62,162 nt of DNA from Shewanella hanedai (GCF_007197645.1 NZ_VKGK01000032.1:1-62162), one strand, 5' to 3'. Shown: positions 25,337 to 34,512, numbered from the stretch's first letter. Program-made: numbers and translations. Notes: a model not told the origin generated them from the sequence alone.

Positions 25337-26623
25337 CTATTTAGCCATCTTAGCAAAAACACGGTCAGCCGCTGCTAATGTCTCTTCCAACTCTTTCTCA
25401 CCGTGAGCCATAGATAGGAAACCAGCTTCATAAGCACTCGGTGCTAGGTAAACACCTTCATCTAACATGCCGTGGTAGAAAACAGGGAATTTTTCAGCAT
25501 CACATTTAGTCACTTGATCGAAGCGAGTCACAGTTTCTTCTTCTGTGAAGAATAAGCCGAACATGCCGCCAACATAGTTAATCGACATTGGGATGCCATG
25601 TTTATTCGCTGCGGCTTTAAAGCCTTCAGCAATACGCTTAGTCTTAGCTGCTAGCGCTTCATATAAGCCTTCAGTGCAAAGCTCTTCCATCTGCGCGAGA
25701 CCAGCTGACATGGCAATAGGATTACCAGATAGGGTACCGGCTTGATAAACTGGGCCTGTCGGTGCAATAAACTGCATCACATCTTTACGACCGCCAAATG
25801 CGCCAACTGGCATGCCGCCACCGATCACTTTACCTAAGGTTGTTAGATCAGGAGTCACGCCGTAGTAACCTTGAGCACCGCTTGAAGATACGCGAAAGCC
25901 TGTCATCACTTCATCGATGATTAACAAGGCACCGTATTGGTCACAAATAGCGCGTAGACCTTGAAGGAAGCCATCAATCGGTGGAATGCAGTTCATGTTG
26001 CCAGCTACTGGCTCAACAATGATGCACGAGATATCTTCTGGGAACTGTTCAAATAATGCTTTAACAGATTCAAGATCGTTATACACAGCCGTTAACGTCA
26101 GTTTGGCAAAATCTTCAGGGATACCTGGAGAGCTAGGCTGGCCTAGTGTCAACGCGCCAGAACCGGCTTTAACCAATAGACAGTCAGCATGGCCGTGGTA
26201 GCAGCCTTCAAACTTGAGAATTTTGTCACGATTAGTGAAGCCACGTGCAAGACGAATCGCACTCATGGTTGCTTCAGTACCAGAGCTCACCATACGAACC
26301 TGTTCCATTGAAGGAACCATCTCGATGACTTTCTCAGCCATTTTTACTTCAAGTTCAGTTGGCGCACCAAAAGAGAGGCCATTTTCAACGGCATCTAATA
26401 CGGCTTGACGAATTTTAGGGTGGTTATGGCCTAAAATCATTGGTCCCCAAGAACCTACATAATCAATATACGCTTTGCCGTCGGCATCATAGATATAAGC
26501 ACCATCGGCTTTATCAATAAAAAGCGGTGAACCGCCAACGCCATTGAAAGCACGTACTGGTGAATTAACGCCACCAGGAATGGTTTTTTTAGCCTGTTCA
26601 AAAAGTTCGTCGGAACGGGTCAT
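25337..26623 (-). CDS. hemL: Glutamate-1-semialdehyde 2,1-aminomutase
   Basis: 428-residue PLP enzyme making 5-aminolevulinate, the C5-route step of tetrapyrrole synthesis. Shows IPGGVNSPVRAFNGVGG, SGTEATMSAIRLARGFT, CYHGHADCLLVKAGSGA, IIDEVMTGFR and LGKVIGGGMPVGAFGG with the PLP lysine. The ATG at 26623 has AAAGGA six bases upstream; a TTG two codons earlier is less likely. Followed by the 16-bp stem terminator. Confidence 0.98.
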   Translation of the reverse strand: MTRSDELFEQAKKTIPGGVNSPVRAFNGVGGSPLFIDKADGAYIYDADGKAYIDYVGSWGPMILGHNHPKIRQAVLDAVENGLSFGAPTELEVKMAEKVIEMVPSMEQVRMVSSGTEATMSAIRLARGFTNRDKILKFEGCYHGHADCLLVKAGSGALTLGQPSSPGIPEDFAKLTLTAVYNDLESVKALFEQFPEDISCIIVEPVAGNMNCIPPIDGFLQGLRAICDQYGALLIIDEVMTGFRVSSSGAQGYYGVTPDLTTLGKVIGGGMPVGAFGGRKDVMQFIAPTGPVYQAGTLSGNPIAMSAGLAQMEELCTEGLYEALAAKTKRIAEGFKAAANKHGIPMSINYVGGMFGLFFTEEETVTRFDQVTKCDAEKFPVFYHGMLDEGVYLAPSAYEAGFLSMAHGEKELEETLAAADRVFAKMAK

Positions 26624-26652
26624 GATCAATCCTTTAAAGTCTGTTGCCGTGT

Positions 26653-27672
26653 TTATAGTTCGGCTTTTCGTGAATACCAGTTAACGGGACACTCGTATTT
26701 TTCTAGTTGTGTGTCAACACCCAAAGTCAGTGCAAACAGTGCCATGCGGATCAGCAGTCCGTTATCAGCTTGTCTAAAGATAGCCAGATTAGGATGACTG
26801 TTAAGGTCATTATCCAGTTCGTTAGCTTGCTCACGTGAGTCTCTAGGCAGCGGATGCATGATCACTGTGTTTGATTTACAGTGTTGCGTGTAAATACTGC
26901 GGTTAAGTCGGAACTTACCACGGTATTTATTGGCCTCTTCCTGTGAAGGAAAACGCTCCTCTTGAATGCGTGTCAAATAGAGTATATCAGCCTGATCTAG
27001 ATTACCTTCAAGTTGATCGGTAATTGTGATCTTATGCCCAGCATTTTCGATGTCTGCTAGCACATAGTCTGGCATGGCCAACTCTTTTGGCGATACCAAG
27101 GTGAAGCTGACATTCTTGTACATACACAGCAGACGTGACAGTGAATGCACCGTACGGCCAAATTTAAGATCCCCGACCATCGCGATGTTCATGCCGCTAA
27201 TATCTTGCCCTTGGGTTGCAAGTTCTTTTTGGATGGTAAAAAGATCGAGTAGGGCTTGAGTCGGGTGCTCGTTAGAACCATCACCGCCATTAATCACTGG
27301 TACCCGGCTTCCCTCAGCGAACTCTTTAACTGAGAAGGCTTCAGGGTGACGCATAGCAATCACATCAGAATAACTGGACAGTACCCTTGCAGTGTCATAT
27401 AGGGATTCACCTTTAGACAGTGACGATGAAGCCATGCCTACGGTTTCATTGACTTTGCCGCCAAGCAGATTAAATGCACAACCGAAGCTGATGCGAGTAC
27501 GGGTGCTAGGTTCGAAAAATAGGTTACCTAAAATAGCGCCTTCTAAGACAGTGGTGCGTTTTTGTCTAAGGGCATAAGGTGACATACGGGAAGCAACATT
27601 GAATATCTTTTGTACGGCATCCAAATCAAGCTGGTTTACCGAGAGGATATGAGATCCTTGAAACTGAGTCAT
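26653..27672 (-). CDS. pyrB: Aspartate carbamoyltransferase catalytic subunit
   Basis: 339 residues. Condenses aspartate and carbamoyl phosphate in pyrimidine synthesis. Carbamoyl-phosphate motif FFEPSTRTRISF, then MRHPE, GDGSNEHPTQALLDLFT, and MHPLPRDSRE with the aspartate-binding region. It is about 28 residues longer than E. coli PyrB, with a C-terminal extension, and no pyrI regulatory gene is adjacent. Shewanella genomes commonly place such a pyrB next to hemL. Upstream 27673-27873 shows no leader peptide or attenuator that I can support. Confidence 0.95.
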   Translation of the reverse strand: MTQFQGSHILSVNQLDLDAVQKIFNVASRMSPYALRQKRTTVLEGAILGNLFFEPSTRTRISFGCAFNLLGGKVNETVGMASSSLSKGESLYDTARVLSSYSDVIAMRHPEAFSVKEFAEGSRVPVINGGDGSNEHPTQALLDLFTIQKELATQGQDISGMNIAMVGDLKFGRTVHSLSRLLCMYKNVSFTLVSPKELAMPDYVLADIENAGHKITITDQLEGNLDQADILYLTRIQEERFPSQEEANKYRGKFRLNRSIYTQHCKSNTVIMHPLPRDSREQANELDNDLNSHPNLAIFRQADNGLLIRMALFALTLGVDTQLEKYECPVNWYSRKAEL

Positions 27673-27873
27673 CAGCCTTTATTTCCAATTTCTGGGGGCA
27701 GGAATAACAAGGAAGACCCGATTATTTCGCCTAAAGTTGTGTAGGGTGGCTGAGGCGGCATTATACTCGAATCTCCGGTGTAGTGGAATAACTCCGCAGA
27801 GTATTTTGTGCGTCTTTTATGGCAAGTATCTAATTTGGTCGGGGAGCGTGTTTTGTGTCTGTTCCTGAAATAG

Positions 27874-27900
27874 AAAATCCGGCACAGAGTGCCGGATTTT
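27874..27900 (-). terminator. Terminator of the sulfite dehydrogenase operon
   Basis: Twelve-bp perfect stem AAAATCCGGCAC / GTGCCGGATTTT with a 3-nt loop, 25 bp after the last cytochrome gene. Confidence 0.85.
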
Positions 27901-27925
27901 GTCAGTCTTAGATGAGTGCTTTCGA

Positions 27926-28354
27926 TTACTTAGCTAAGTTCAATGGTGCTTGTTGCGAATAGTAATACGCCACATTTTTCATCTCAGCTTCTGACAACAT
28001 GCCTGCTTGTGCTTGCATGATCGGGTTGGCGCGTTTTCCCTGTTTAAACTGGATAAGCTGTTTAAATAGGTAGGCCGATTTTTGCCCCATTAAGCTAGGA
28101 TAAGTTGGCATTATGCCTAGCATGACATTGCCGTGGCAGGCGATACAGCGTGTGTTAGCTAACGCTTCACCTTGGGCAAGATCAAATTTCTGTGACAGTA
28201 CATCTTGACCTAGTTTAAGTCCGGATACAGCCTGAGAATCACTAAATTCTGTTTCAGCACTCACTGGTGTTGCTGCGGCAAAGCAACTGCTAGAGAGTAG
28301 AAGGCCAGCGGCAAGCAGTGATGTTTTGATACTTAACTGATGCAGTAAAGTCAT
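27926..28354 (-). CDS. Periplasmic monohaem cytochrome c (142 aa)
   Basis: Signal peptide (to about residue 26) and one haem-binding CIACH near residue 70, followed by MPTYPSLMGQKSAYLFKQLIQFKQGKR and a C-terminal MLSEAEMKNVAYYYS, the class I c553/c4-like pattern. Last gene of the sulfite dehydrogenase operon; its ATG overlaps the stop of the upstream cytochrome. Likely carries electrons from sulfite oxidation. Confidence 0.9.
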   Translation of the reverse strand: MTLLHQLSIKTSLLAAGLLLSSSCFAAATPVSAETEFSDSQAVSGLKLGQDVLSQKFDLAQGEALANTRCIACHGNVMLGIMPTYPSLMGQKSAYLFKQLIQFKQGKRANPIMQAQAGMLSEAEMKNVAYYYSQQAPLNLAK

Positions 28355-28734
28355 TATTCCTGCTCCCCTTGCTGTGGAAGCGGTGGCATCTGAGCAGCTT
28401 CCAACGGCTTACGTCTAAAGATTTTCATATTGATGCCGGACTCGTTGTAATAGGTCTCCAGATAATCGAGAACAGGATCCCAAGTTTCATTCAGATCCCA
28501 TAAACCTTGAGTGTCGATCATCCATTGGATCGTGTCGCGCCACACTTCTCGGCTTCCCACATTTTGTGGAATAATCAAACTGGTGTGACAGGCATTACAC
28601 TGGTTTTTCACTATTTCCCAGCCAGGTGCCATGATGAGGCCTGTGGCCTTATCTACTGGATATTGCTCGGCTGCAGCTGCGCCGAAGCTACTGGTACCAA
28701 GCAGCAAAGCAAACGCATAAAGGTGTTTTTTCAT
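28354..28734 (-). CDS. Sulfite dehydrogenase cytochrome c subunit (SorB-like)
   Basis: 126 residues. Signal peptide, then one haem site CNACH (about 46-50) in the context CHTSLIIPQNVGSREVWRDTIQWMIDTQGLWDL typical of the small cytochrome encoded beside molybdenum sulfite dehydrogenases. Overlaps its neighbours by a few bases at both ends. Expected to accept electrons directly from the molybdenum subunit. Confidence 0.88.
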   Translation of the reverse strand: MKKHLYAFALLLGTSSFGAAAAEQYPVDKATGLIMAPGWEIVKNQCNACHTSLIIPQNVGSREVWRDTIQWMIDTQGLWDLNETWDPVLDYLETYYNESGINMKIFRRKPLEAAQMPPLPQQGEQE

Positions 28735-29960
28735 TATACGACCCTTACAGCAACTCTATGGCAACCGTTGAACAGGTAGCCTTTCGGGTTCCATTGTGGT
28801 TGAACCATAGGCTGGCTATCGCCTTTTGTATCGGTTGCTTTAGCCCAAATTTCGTAATAACCCGTTTGAGGCAGATTTAGGTTTATCTTCCACTGCTGCC
28901 AAGCCATTGGGTTGACAGGTTTAGTCAAAGAGGCGGTTTGCCAAGTGGTGCCATAGTCATAGCTCACTTCAACTTTAGCCACGTCACGGACGCCTGCCCA
29001 AGCATGACCACTGACTTCAAGTGATTTGCTTAACGTGAGTTCACCGCCAGTTTGTGGGGCAGTAATAAGCGACTTAACAATCATCTCTTCAATGACTTTA
29101 AAGTCTTTGTTGTCGACTTTTTCACCTGGAGCTACTGGGTTTTTAGGCACTTGGTACGCAGGAGCCCCCATTTTCTTACCATCATGTACGCGATCACGTA
29201 CGCCCATACCTGTCGCACATTTTTGTGACACAGAGCCAGGACGACCACCGAAGACGATACGCAGTGGGTAGCCGTGCATGTAAGGGATAGCTTCGCCGTT
29301 CATGCCCCATGCAATCATGCCATTCTCATTCATGGCTGCATCAATCGGTACGCCGCGAGAGATGGCAGCACCTTTACCGCTGATATGCTTATCTGCGCCA
29401 TAGTGAGCGGTATAAACAGCATCGCTTTTCACGCCACAGTCAGCCAGTACGTCTTTAATTAATACACCAGTCCATTCGGCACAGAATACAGCAGTGTTAC
29501 TCCACTGGTTTCCTTTTGCGTTAGGGTAGAAGTTCTCACGGCTGTTACCACCACACTCAAGCACTAACTGTTGAGTATGAGTTTTGAATTTGCTCTTGAG
29601 CTCGGCAATGGTGTAAGTCTTTGGTGTTTCAATCGACTCACCGTCGACAGTGAACTCCCAAGTGTCAGGATCGATATTCTCAAAGTCAGGCATTTGGCCA
29701 TTCCAGCGAATAAAGGCGACATCAGCAGGTGTTTTTACTGGGGCAAGTAGGTGTTCTGGTGGGAATGCGTTTAACGGACTCGAGTTAAGCACTTTAAAAT
29801 GTTCAGGAAGATCTTCAACCTTTGACCAAGTCACGGCAGAAACATCGAGAGCTGCCATACCTGCAGGACGATTTTGAGCAAATGCCCAGTTAAGCGGTAG
29901 CATTGCTGTGACTGAAGTGGCTACTGCCCCTTTTAAAAATTTACGTCTGTCGATAGTCAT
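28734..29960 (-). CDS. Periplasmic molybdopterin sulfite dehydrogenase (SorA/SoxC type)
   Basis: 408 residues. Twin-arginine signal DRRKFLKG at the N-terminus for folded export. The sulfite-oxidase molybdopterin fold includes LVLECGGNSRENF, whose Cys is the molybdenum ligand, AHYGADKHISGKGAA, and GYPLRIVFGGRPGSVSQK. The C-terminal Mo-co dimerisation domain (about 300-400) has VSGHAWAGVRDVAKVEVS and WEIWAKATD-like sequence. It oxidises sulfite to sulfate, passing electrons to cytochromes c. Second in a four-gene operon, starting 2 bp after the preceding cytochrome. Confidence 0.92.
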   Translation of the reverse strand: MTIDRRKFLKGAVATSVTAMLPLNWAFAQNRPAGMAALDVSAVTWSKVEDLPEHFKVLNSSPLNAFPPEHLLAPVKTPADVAFIRWNGQMPDFENIDPDTWEFTVDGESIETPKTYTIAELKSKFKTHTQQLVLECGGNSRENFYPNAKGNQWSNTAVFCAEWTGVLIKDVLADCGVKSDAVYTAHYGADKHISGKGAAISRGVPIDAAMNENGMIAWGMNGEAIPYMHGYPLRIVFGGRPGSVSQKCATGMGVRDRVHDGKKMGAPAYQVPKNPVAPGEKVDNKDFKVIEEMIVKSLITAPQTGGELTLSKSLEVSGHAWAGVRDVAKVEVSYDYGTTWQTASLTKPVNPMAWQQWKINLNLPQTGYYEIWAKATDTKGDSQPMVQPQWNPKGYLFNGCHRVAVRVV

Positions 29961-29962
29961 TG

Positions 29963-30295
29963 TTACTCTTCCTTACCTTTATTGAAGTGATCAGCCATCG
30001 CTTTCATCTGCTCTGTGGTCAGAAGGTTGGCGACTTTAGTCATTGTTTTATCTTGGCGTTGGCCACTTTTAAATTGTTCTAGCTGTTGCACCATATAAGC
30101 TGCATTTTGCCATTTTAGATTTGGGATCGAGGTAAACTCACTGCTTCCATCTTTACCATGGCAGGCCATGCACATATTTAATAAATCTTGGTCAGTCGCC
30201 GCTGAGCTTATGCCACTGAACATTGTCAGAGATAAGCCTATAGAGAGGCAGACGCCCTTTATGGCAGGACTTTTTTTAGTCTTATTTACACTCAT
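29963..30295 (-). CDS. Periplasmic monohaem cytochrome c (110 aa)
   Basis: Signal peptide and one CMACH haem site near residue 42, followed by GKDGSSEFTSIPNLKWQNAAYMVQQLEQFKSGQR, similar in pattern to the 142-residue cytochrome at the operon's other end; the two may be paralogues. First gene of the sulfite dehydrogenase operon, with AAGGAAGGAT ahead of the ATG and a perfect FNR-type box about 76 bp upstream. Confidence 0.9.
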   Translation of the reverse strand: MSVNKTKKSPAIKGVCLSIGLSLTMFSGISSAATDQDLLNMCMACHGKDGSSEFTSIPNLKWQNAAYMVQQLEQFKSGQRQDKTMTKVANLLTTEQMKAMADHFNKGKEE

Positions 30296-30683
30296 ATCCT
30301 TCCTTCACTTTTTATCTTAGCCATGTCGCTTAATTTGCATGTAAGCGAAACTTGCTTAATCCACCCGCAATTGATTTAGATCAATGTTTTTAGCTAGGCT
30401 TTGCTATAGCTGGTGAAGTTACCCTTAAAGTTGATATTTGGTGTGTAAAAAGTTATAAAAAGTTCTAAAAATAAAATGAAAATGCTTTAAAAACATATGT
30501 TAACGTTAAATTGGAGCTGATTGTTTTTTATTCTGATGTCATCTTGTTAAGCTAGATGATATGGCCTTATTATTGTTGTTTTTACAGGGTTTAATGAGTA
30601 AAGAGACCCTGAGGTTGTTTGGTAATAACGCTCGAAATAGTTCGATCTATGGTGAGTCATATCAAGAGAAGAAGGTGAGACTT
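30296..30683. other. Divergent promoter region of the sulfite operon
   Basis: 388 bp between the first cytochrome gene (minus) and the 73-residue gene (plus). It contains the FNR-type box at 30371-30384 and AT-rich sequence. An in-frame extension of the plus-strand gene back to 30561 has no ribosome site and is not used. Confidence 0.5.
30371..30384. promoter_or_regulatory. FNR/EtrA binding site
   Basis: TTGATTTAGATCAA is a perfect match to the FNR consensus TTGAT-N4-ATCAA. It lies 76 bp upstream of the first sulfite dehydrogenase gene, so oxygen-linked control by EtrA, the Shewanella FNR, is likely; whether it activates or represses cannot be told. Confidence 0.75.
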
Positions 30684-30905
30684 ATGCTGCTAAAATTTGA
30701 TGTGTTTGGTAAAACCATGCTGGTTGAGCGTAAGCAGAATTGTTGGCTGCTCTTTGTTGATTCTGGCAGAGGCATGCGGACTCGGGTATTTGATGTGGTG
30801 ATCCCACCGGAGCTTGCTCAAGCAGATTTAGCTGTGTACCTCGATGATATTTTTCACGAACATTCAAGTGAAAGGCATCCTAATGTCACCTCCATAGATA
30901 AATAA
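30684..30905 (+). CDS. Small conserved protein, DUF7661-like
   Basis: 73 residues from the ATG at 30684, which has GAAGGTGAG nine bases upstream; the longer frame from 30561 is not supported. Begins MLLKFDVFGKTMLVERK and contains VFDVVIPPELAQADLAVYLDDIFHEHSS, matching by memory the small DUF7661 pattern. Cytoplasmic; function unknown. Divergent from the sulfite operon. Confidence 0.65.
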   Translation: MLLKFDVFGKTMLVERKQNCWLLFVDSGRGMRTRVFDVVIPPELAQADLAVYLDDIFHEHSSERHPNVTSIDK

Positions 30906-31102
30906 CGAGATAAATAGAGAGGTATTTTCTAAAAGGTATTTAAGCCATTTAACGTCAATGTTACCCTAAGTTTGTAAAGCCATTTTCGATGATATTAATC
31001 ATGTAATACAAATAAATATCAATAACAAAAGACATCTTGTCTTATGTGGTTGTTATGTCATTCAATCTACATATTTATCACAAGTAATAAGTGAATTCAG
31101 CC

Positions 31103-32554
31103 ATGACGGTAATGTACTCAAATCGTAGCGAAGAAACACGTTTAGAAACGGATCTACTGGGGGATAAATCGATCCCCAAAGAGGCGTATTACGGTATTCA
31201 TACTCTTAGAGCGATGGAAAACTTTAACATTAGCAGTGAAAAAATTGGTGATTGCAGTGAGTTTGTTCGTGGCATGGTGAAAACCAAGAAAGCAGCGGCA
31301 CTGGCAAACGGAGAACTAGGGACTATTTCTAGCGATATTGCCAAGGCGATTGTTGCGGCGTGCGATACCTTACTCTCTACTGATGGTTTCTATGATCAAT
31401 TTCCGATAGATGCATTTCAGGGAGGAGCTGGCACGTCGGTGAACATGAACACCAATGAGGTGATAGCCAATATCGCCTTAACGCAGTTGGGTTATGACAA
31501 GGGAAGCTATCAGCATATTAACCCAAATGATCATGTTAATAAGTCTCAAAGTACCAATGATGCTTATCCGACAGGGTTTAGGGTCGCGCTGTTTGAGCGT
31601 ACAAATTCAGTGTTAGCTGCACTAACTGAGTTGATCGATACCTTTATGGTTAAATCGTTAGAGTTTGATGATGTATTAAAAATGGGGCGTACTCAGCTGC
31701 AAGATGCTGTGCCGATGACATTAGGCCAAGAGTTCCGCGCGTTTGGTGTCACGTTAAAGGAGGAGATTAAGAGCGTTAAACGTTGTCAGGAGTTATTGCT
31801 GGAGGTCAACTTAGGCGCGACAGCAATTGGTACAGGTCTTAACACGCCACAGGGCTATTCCCAGTTAGCGATTGAGAAACTGGCAATGATCACAGGTCAT
31901 GCTTTTGTGCCTGCTGATGACTTGATTGAGGCGACATCAGATTGTGGCGCTTATGTGATGCTATCGAGTGCCCTCAAACGCTTCGCCATTAAGCTGTCTA
32001 AGATCTGCAATGATCTTCGTCTGCTCTCATCTGGTCCTCGTTGTGGATTTAATGAGATTAACTTACCGCAAATGCAGGCGGGTTCATCGATAATGCCAGC
32101 GAAGGTGAATCCTGTTATTCCGGAAGTGGTTAATCAGGTAGCATTTAAAGTTTGTGGCAATGATCTTACGATTACAATGGCGGCTGAAGCGGGACAACTG
32201 CAGTTAAATGTCATGGAGCCAGTGATCGGACAAAGTTTGTTTGAATCTTTATCACTGCTCGAAAATGCGTGTTTTACCCTTAACGATAAATGTATTAAGG
32301 GGATCACTGCAAACCGTCAGATTTGTCAGGATTTTGTGCTCAATTCAATCGGTATTATCACTTACCTTAATCCGTATATTGGCCACCATGAGGGCGATAT
32401 TATCGGTAAGATTTGTGCCGAAACAGGGAAAAATGTACGAGAAGTAGTATTAGAGCGCGGTTTACTTTCAGTGGAAGAGCTTGATGAGATATTCTCAATT
32501 GAGAACCTAATGAACCCGCAATATAAAGCGAAACGTTTTGCTATTGAAGCGTAA
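31103..32554 (+). CDS. aspA: Aspartate ammonia-lyase
   Basis: Deaminates aspartate to fumarate, feeding fumarate respiration and nitrogen release. About 483 residues from the ATG at 31103; a GTG at 31091 is a possible earlier start. Fumarase/aspartase superfamily motifs: YYGIHTLRAMENF, GAGTSVNMNTNEV, NPNDHVNKSQSTND, GRTQLQDAVPMTLGQEF and the signature GSSIMPAKVNPV with the catalytic serine. The upstream region (30906-31102) is AT-rich and likely holds the promoter, with a TCACA half-site only. Confidence 0.96.
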   Translation: MTVMYSNRSEETRLETDLLGDKSIPKEAYYGIHTLRAMENFNISSEKIGDCSEFVRGMVKTKKAAALANGELGTISSDIAKAIVAACDTLLSTDGFYDQFPIDAFQGGAGTSVNMNTNEVIANIALTQLGYDKGSYQHINPNDHVNKSQSTNDAYPTGFRVALFERTNSVLAALTELIDTFMVKSLEFDDVLKMGRTQLQDAVPMTLGQEFRAFGVTLKEEIKSVKRCQELLLEVNLGATAIGTGLNTPQGYSQLAIEKLAMITGHAFVPADDLIEATSDCGAYVMLSSALKRFAIKLSKICNDLRLLSSGPRCGFNEINLPQMQAGSSIMPAKVNPVIPEVVNQVAFKVCGNDLTITMAAEAGQLQLNVMEPVIGQSLFESLSLLENACFTLNDKCIKGITANRQICQDFVLNSIGIITYLNPYIGHHEGDIIGKICAETGKNVREVVLERGLLSVEELDEIFSIENLMNPQYKAKRFAIEA

Positions 32555-32575
32555 TCATTAGCAGATAAAAGCTAG

Positions 32576-32607
32576 AAAGCCGAAGTGGTTAGCTCCGGCT
32601 TTTTTTA
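32576..32607 (+). terminator. aspA terminator
   Basis: AAAGCCG / CGGCTTT stem extended past one mismatch, with seven T after it, 21 bp beyond the stop. Confidence 0.8.
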
Positions 32608-33300
32608 TGAAGGCATGGTTTTATTCGGTAAAGGTGAAATCGGTTTCACTGTTCGTTTTCTTTTGAGAAAAAAGCTGGTCAAGAGGCTAATGATGGCAAT
32701 GCCTAACGTTAAAAAAGGTGCAATCATCAGTCCCATTGTGACGACTTTAGCGATCTTCTCCGGTAGAAACGAGAGTGAGTAACCGAACCCAAGCAGTAAT
32801 GCACTCCAAATAGCGGCACTTAACCAAGCAAAGTAATGGAAATGAGCCACTTTCTTAATATGTAGTCCCATCATCAATGGTAGTAAAGGTCGAACGACAG
32901 GGATAAAACGAGCGGTAAACAACGCCAGTAGCCCATGGCGGTTGAGTAAACTATCCACTGTCTTCATGCGTTTTTCAGGTACAGCATCTATCCACTTCTG
33001 AATTTTTGGCAGTTTATGTAACCATCGCCCCTGTATGAAGGCGACCCAACTGCCGGTTGCTGCAGCAACAACTAAAATCAGAAAGACCAATGGCAGACTT
33101 ATAATGCCAGCTGCAGCTAAACTTCCCGACAGGATGACGACACTATCACAAGGCAGTGGTGCTGCAGGAAGAAGGGCACTTTCAAGCCAGATAAGTGAAA
33201 AAACACATAGGTATATCATCGCTGCACTGCCGGGGCTTTGTAACAGCGCAAAATCTTGCTGCCACAGGGCGGTGAGTACTGAGATAAATGAATCTAGCAT
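32605..33300 (-). CDS. DedA-family membrane protein
   Basis: 231 residues from the ATG at 33300 (AGGAA eight bases upstream); the frame extends to 33336 without support. Polytopic inner-membrane protein of the SNARE-associated/DedA family, with ESALLPAAPLPCDSVVILSGSLAA and the signature ARFIPVVRPLLPLMMG holding conserved arginines. Members act in membrane homeostasis and lipid-carrier flipping driven by the proton gradient. The C-terminus is basic. Convergent with aspA and divergent from terC. Confidence 0.9.
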   Translation of the reverse strand: MLDSFISVLTALWQQDFALLQSPGSAAMIYLCVFSLIWLESALLPAAPLPCDSVVILSGSLAAAGIISLPLVFLILVVAAATGSWVAFIQGRWLHKLPKIQKWIDAVPEKRMKTVDSLLNRHGLLALFTARFIPVVRPLLPLMMGLHIKKVAHFHYFAWLSAAIWSALLLGFGYSLSFLPEKIAKVVTMGLMIAPFLTLGIAIISLLTSFFLKRKRTVKPISPLPNKTMPS

Positions 33301-33694
33301 ACTGGTGTTCCTAAAGAGGGCTGATATTGTGCTCAAACCGTTTGGTTAGGCTGAGCATACTTCTAGTGATTGAGATAAACCCTTATGCCTCACTATACAT
33401 CAGGTATTTATTGTCCCCTATCAACTATGCGGAACATTAATAAACTTACATCTTCTGTTAATTATTAATTAATATAAGCTTGCTTAAAGTACCCTGACCA
33501 ATCTTCCTTTTATTGTTTATCACTAGATTTAGAACACTCAACTTCAATCATTCTATGTAGTGAACCTACCTGTTGATGATGACGCTTGTATTCCTGCAAG
33601 TGCGCTGAGTTTTCCTGACCATAACGGATAGCCCTTATAACCATGTTCATTACCTTTAATGAACGTGGCGCATACTTTATCTTTGGAATTTAAA
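33301..33694. other. Intergenic leader region of terC
   Basis: 394 bp between the DedA and TerC genes. AT-rich (33455-33480), with a strong hairpin at 33641-33668 close to the terC start (separate entry). I looked for the manganese riboswitch (yybP-ykoY), common upstream of TerC genes, and do not see its conserved elements. Confidence 0.4.
33641..33668 (+). promoter_or_regulatory. Hairpin in the terC 5' leader
   Basis: CCATGTTCATT / AATGAACGTGG forms an 11-bp stem with one T-G wobble and a 6-nt loop, 26 bp upstream of the terC ATG. Without a T run it is not a terminator; a translational or stability element is possible. Confidence 0.4.
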
Positions 33695-34408
33695 ATGGAA
33701 CTGCTACTCGATCCCAATGCCTGGTTGGCATTGTTGACCTTAACCCTGCTAGAAATAGTCTTAGGTATCGATAATATTATCTTCATCAGCATCTTAGTGA
33801 GCCGACTGCCTGCACATCAAAGAGAGCGTGCCCGCACTTTGGGACTAGGCTTAGCGATGCTAAGTCGTATCTTACTGTTGATCTCTATCGCATGGGTGAT
33901 GAAACTGACTGCGCCTTTCTTTAGTGTGATGGAGCATGCTGTTTCTGGGCGAGATCTCATCTTGCTGTTTGGCGGACTCTTCCTTATCTACAAGAGTACC
34001 ACTGAAATCCATGCCTGCTTAGAAGGGGAGAGTGAGGAAGCGCCGAAGGTTAAAAGCAGTGGTTTTATGTTTACCTTACTCCAAATCGCCATCTTAGATA
34101 TCGTGTTTTCATTGGACTCGGTGATCACCGCTGTCGGCATGGCCGATGATGTTGAGGTGATGATACTGGCGATAGTGATAGCTGTTGGTGTGATGATGTT
34201 TGCAGCTAAATCAGTGGGTGATTTCGTTGAGAAACACCCAACGGTGAAGATGTTAGCATTAACTTTTCTGACTTTAATTGGCTTCACTTTAGTGGGTGAA
34301 AGCTTTGGTCTACATATCCCTAAAGCTTATATCTATTTTGCGATTGGTTTCTCTATCTCGGTCGAGATGTTGAACTTAAGAGCTAAATCGAAGAAGTTGC
34401 AAAGTTAA
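33695..34408 (+). CDS. TerC-family integral membrane protein
   Basis: 237 residues from the ATG at 33695, with GGAA seven bases before it; a start 12 codons earlier lies in the leader hairpin. Seven-helix fold with the paired TerC motifs LEIVLGIDNIIFISIL (about 18-33) and LDIVFSLDSVITAVG, whose aspartates suggest metal or proton transport. The family includes Alx/MeeF-type manganese exporters, so metal export is a reasonable but unproven role. A strong terminator follows. Confidence 0.92.
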   Translation: MELLLDPNAWLALLTLTLLEIVLGIDNIIFISILVSRLPAHQRERARTLGLGLAMLSRILLLISIAWVMKLTAPFFSVMEHAVSGRDLILLFGGLFLIYKSTTEIHACLEGESEEAPKVKSSGFMFTLLQIAILDIVFSLDSVITAVGMADDVEVMILAIVIAVGVMMFAAKSVGDFVEKHPTVKMLALTFLTLIGFTLVGESFGLHIPKAYIYFAIGFSISVEMLNLRAKSKKLQS

Positions 34409-34442
34409 CGATTCATTGAGCTACAGCTAAGTTTTATCAGAG

Positions 34443-34469
34443 AAGCCTGCCACTACGGCGGGCTTTTTT
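34443..34469 (+). terminator. terC terminator
   Basis: AAGCCTGCC / GGCGGGCTT stem (one T-G pair) with a 5-nt loop and six T. Confidence 0.85.
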
Positions 34470-34512
34470 CTCTCTTTTGTTCTCTTCTACTATTTCCCAT
34501 TCCAGATCTTGC

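Noticed and set aside
33301..33694. Manganese riboswitch (yybP-ykoY) upstream of terC
   Set aside because: The conserved purine-rich core and paired loops are absent; only one simple hairpin is visible.
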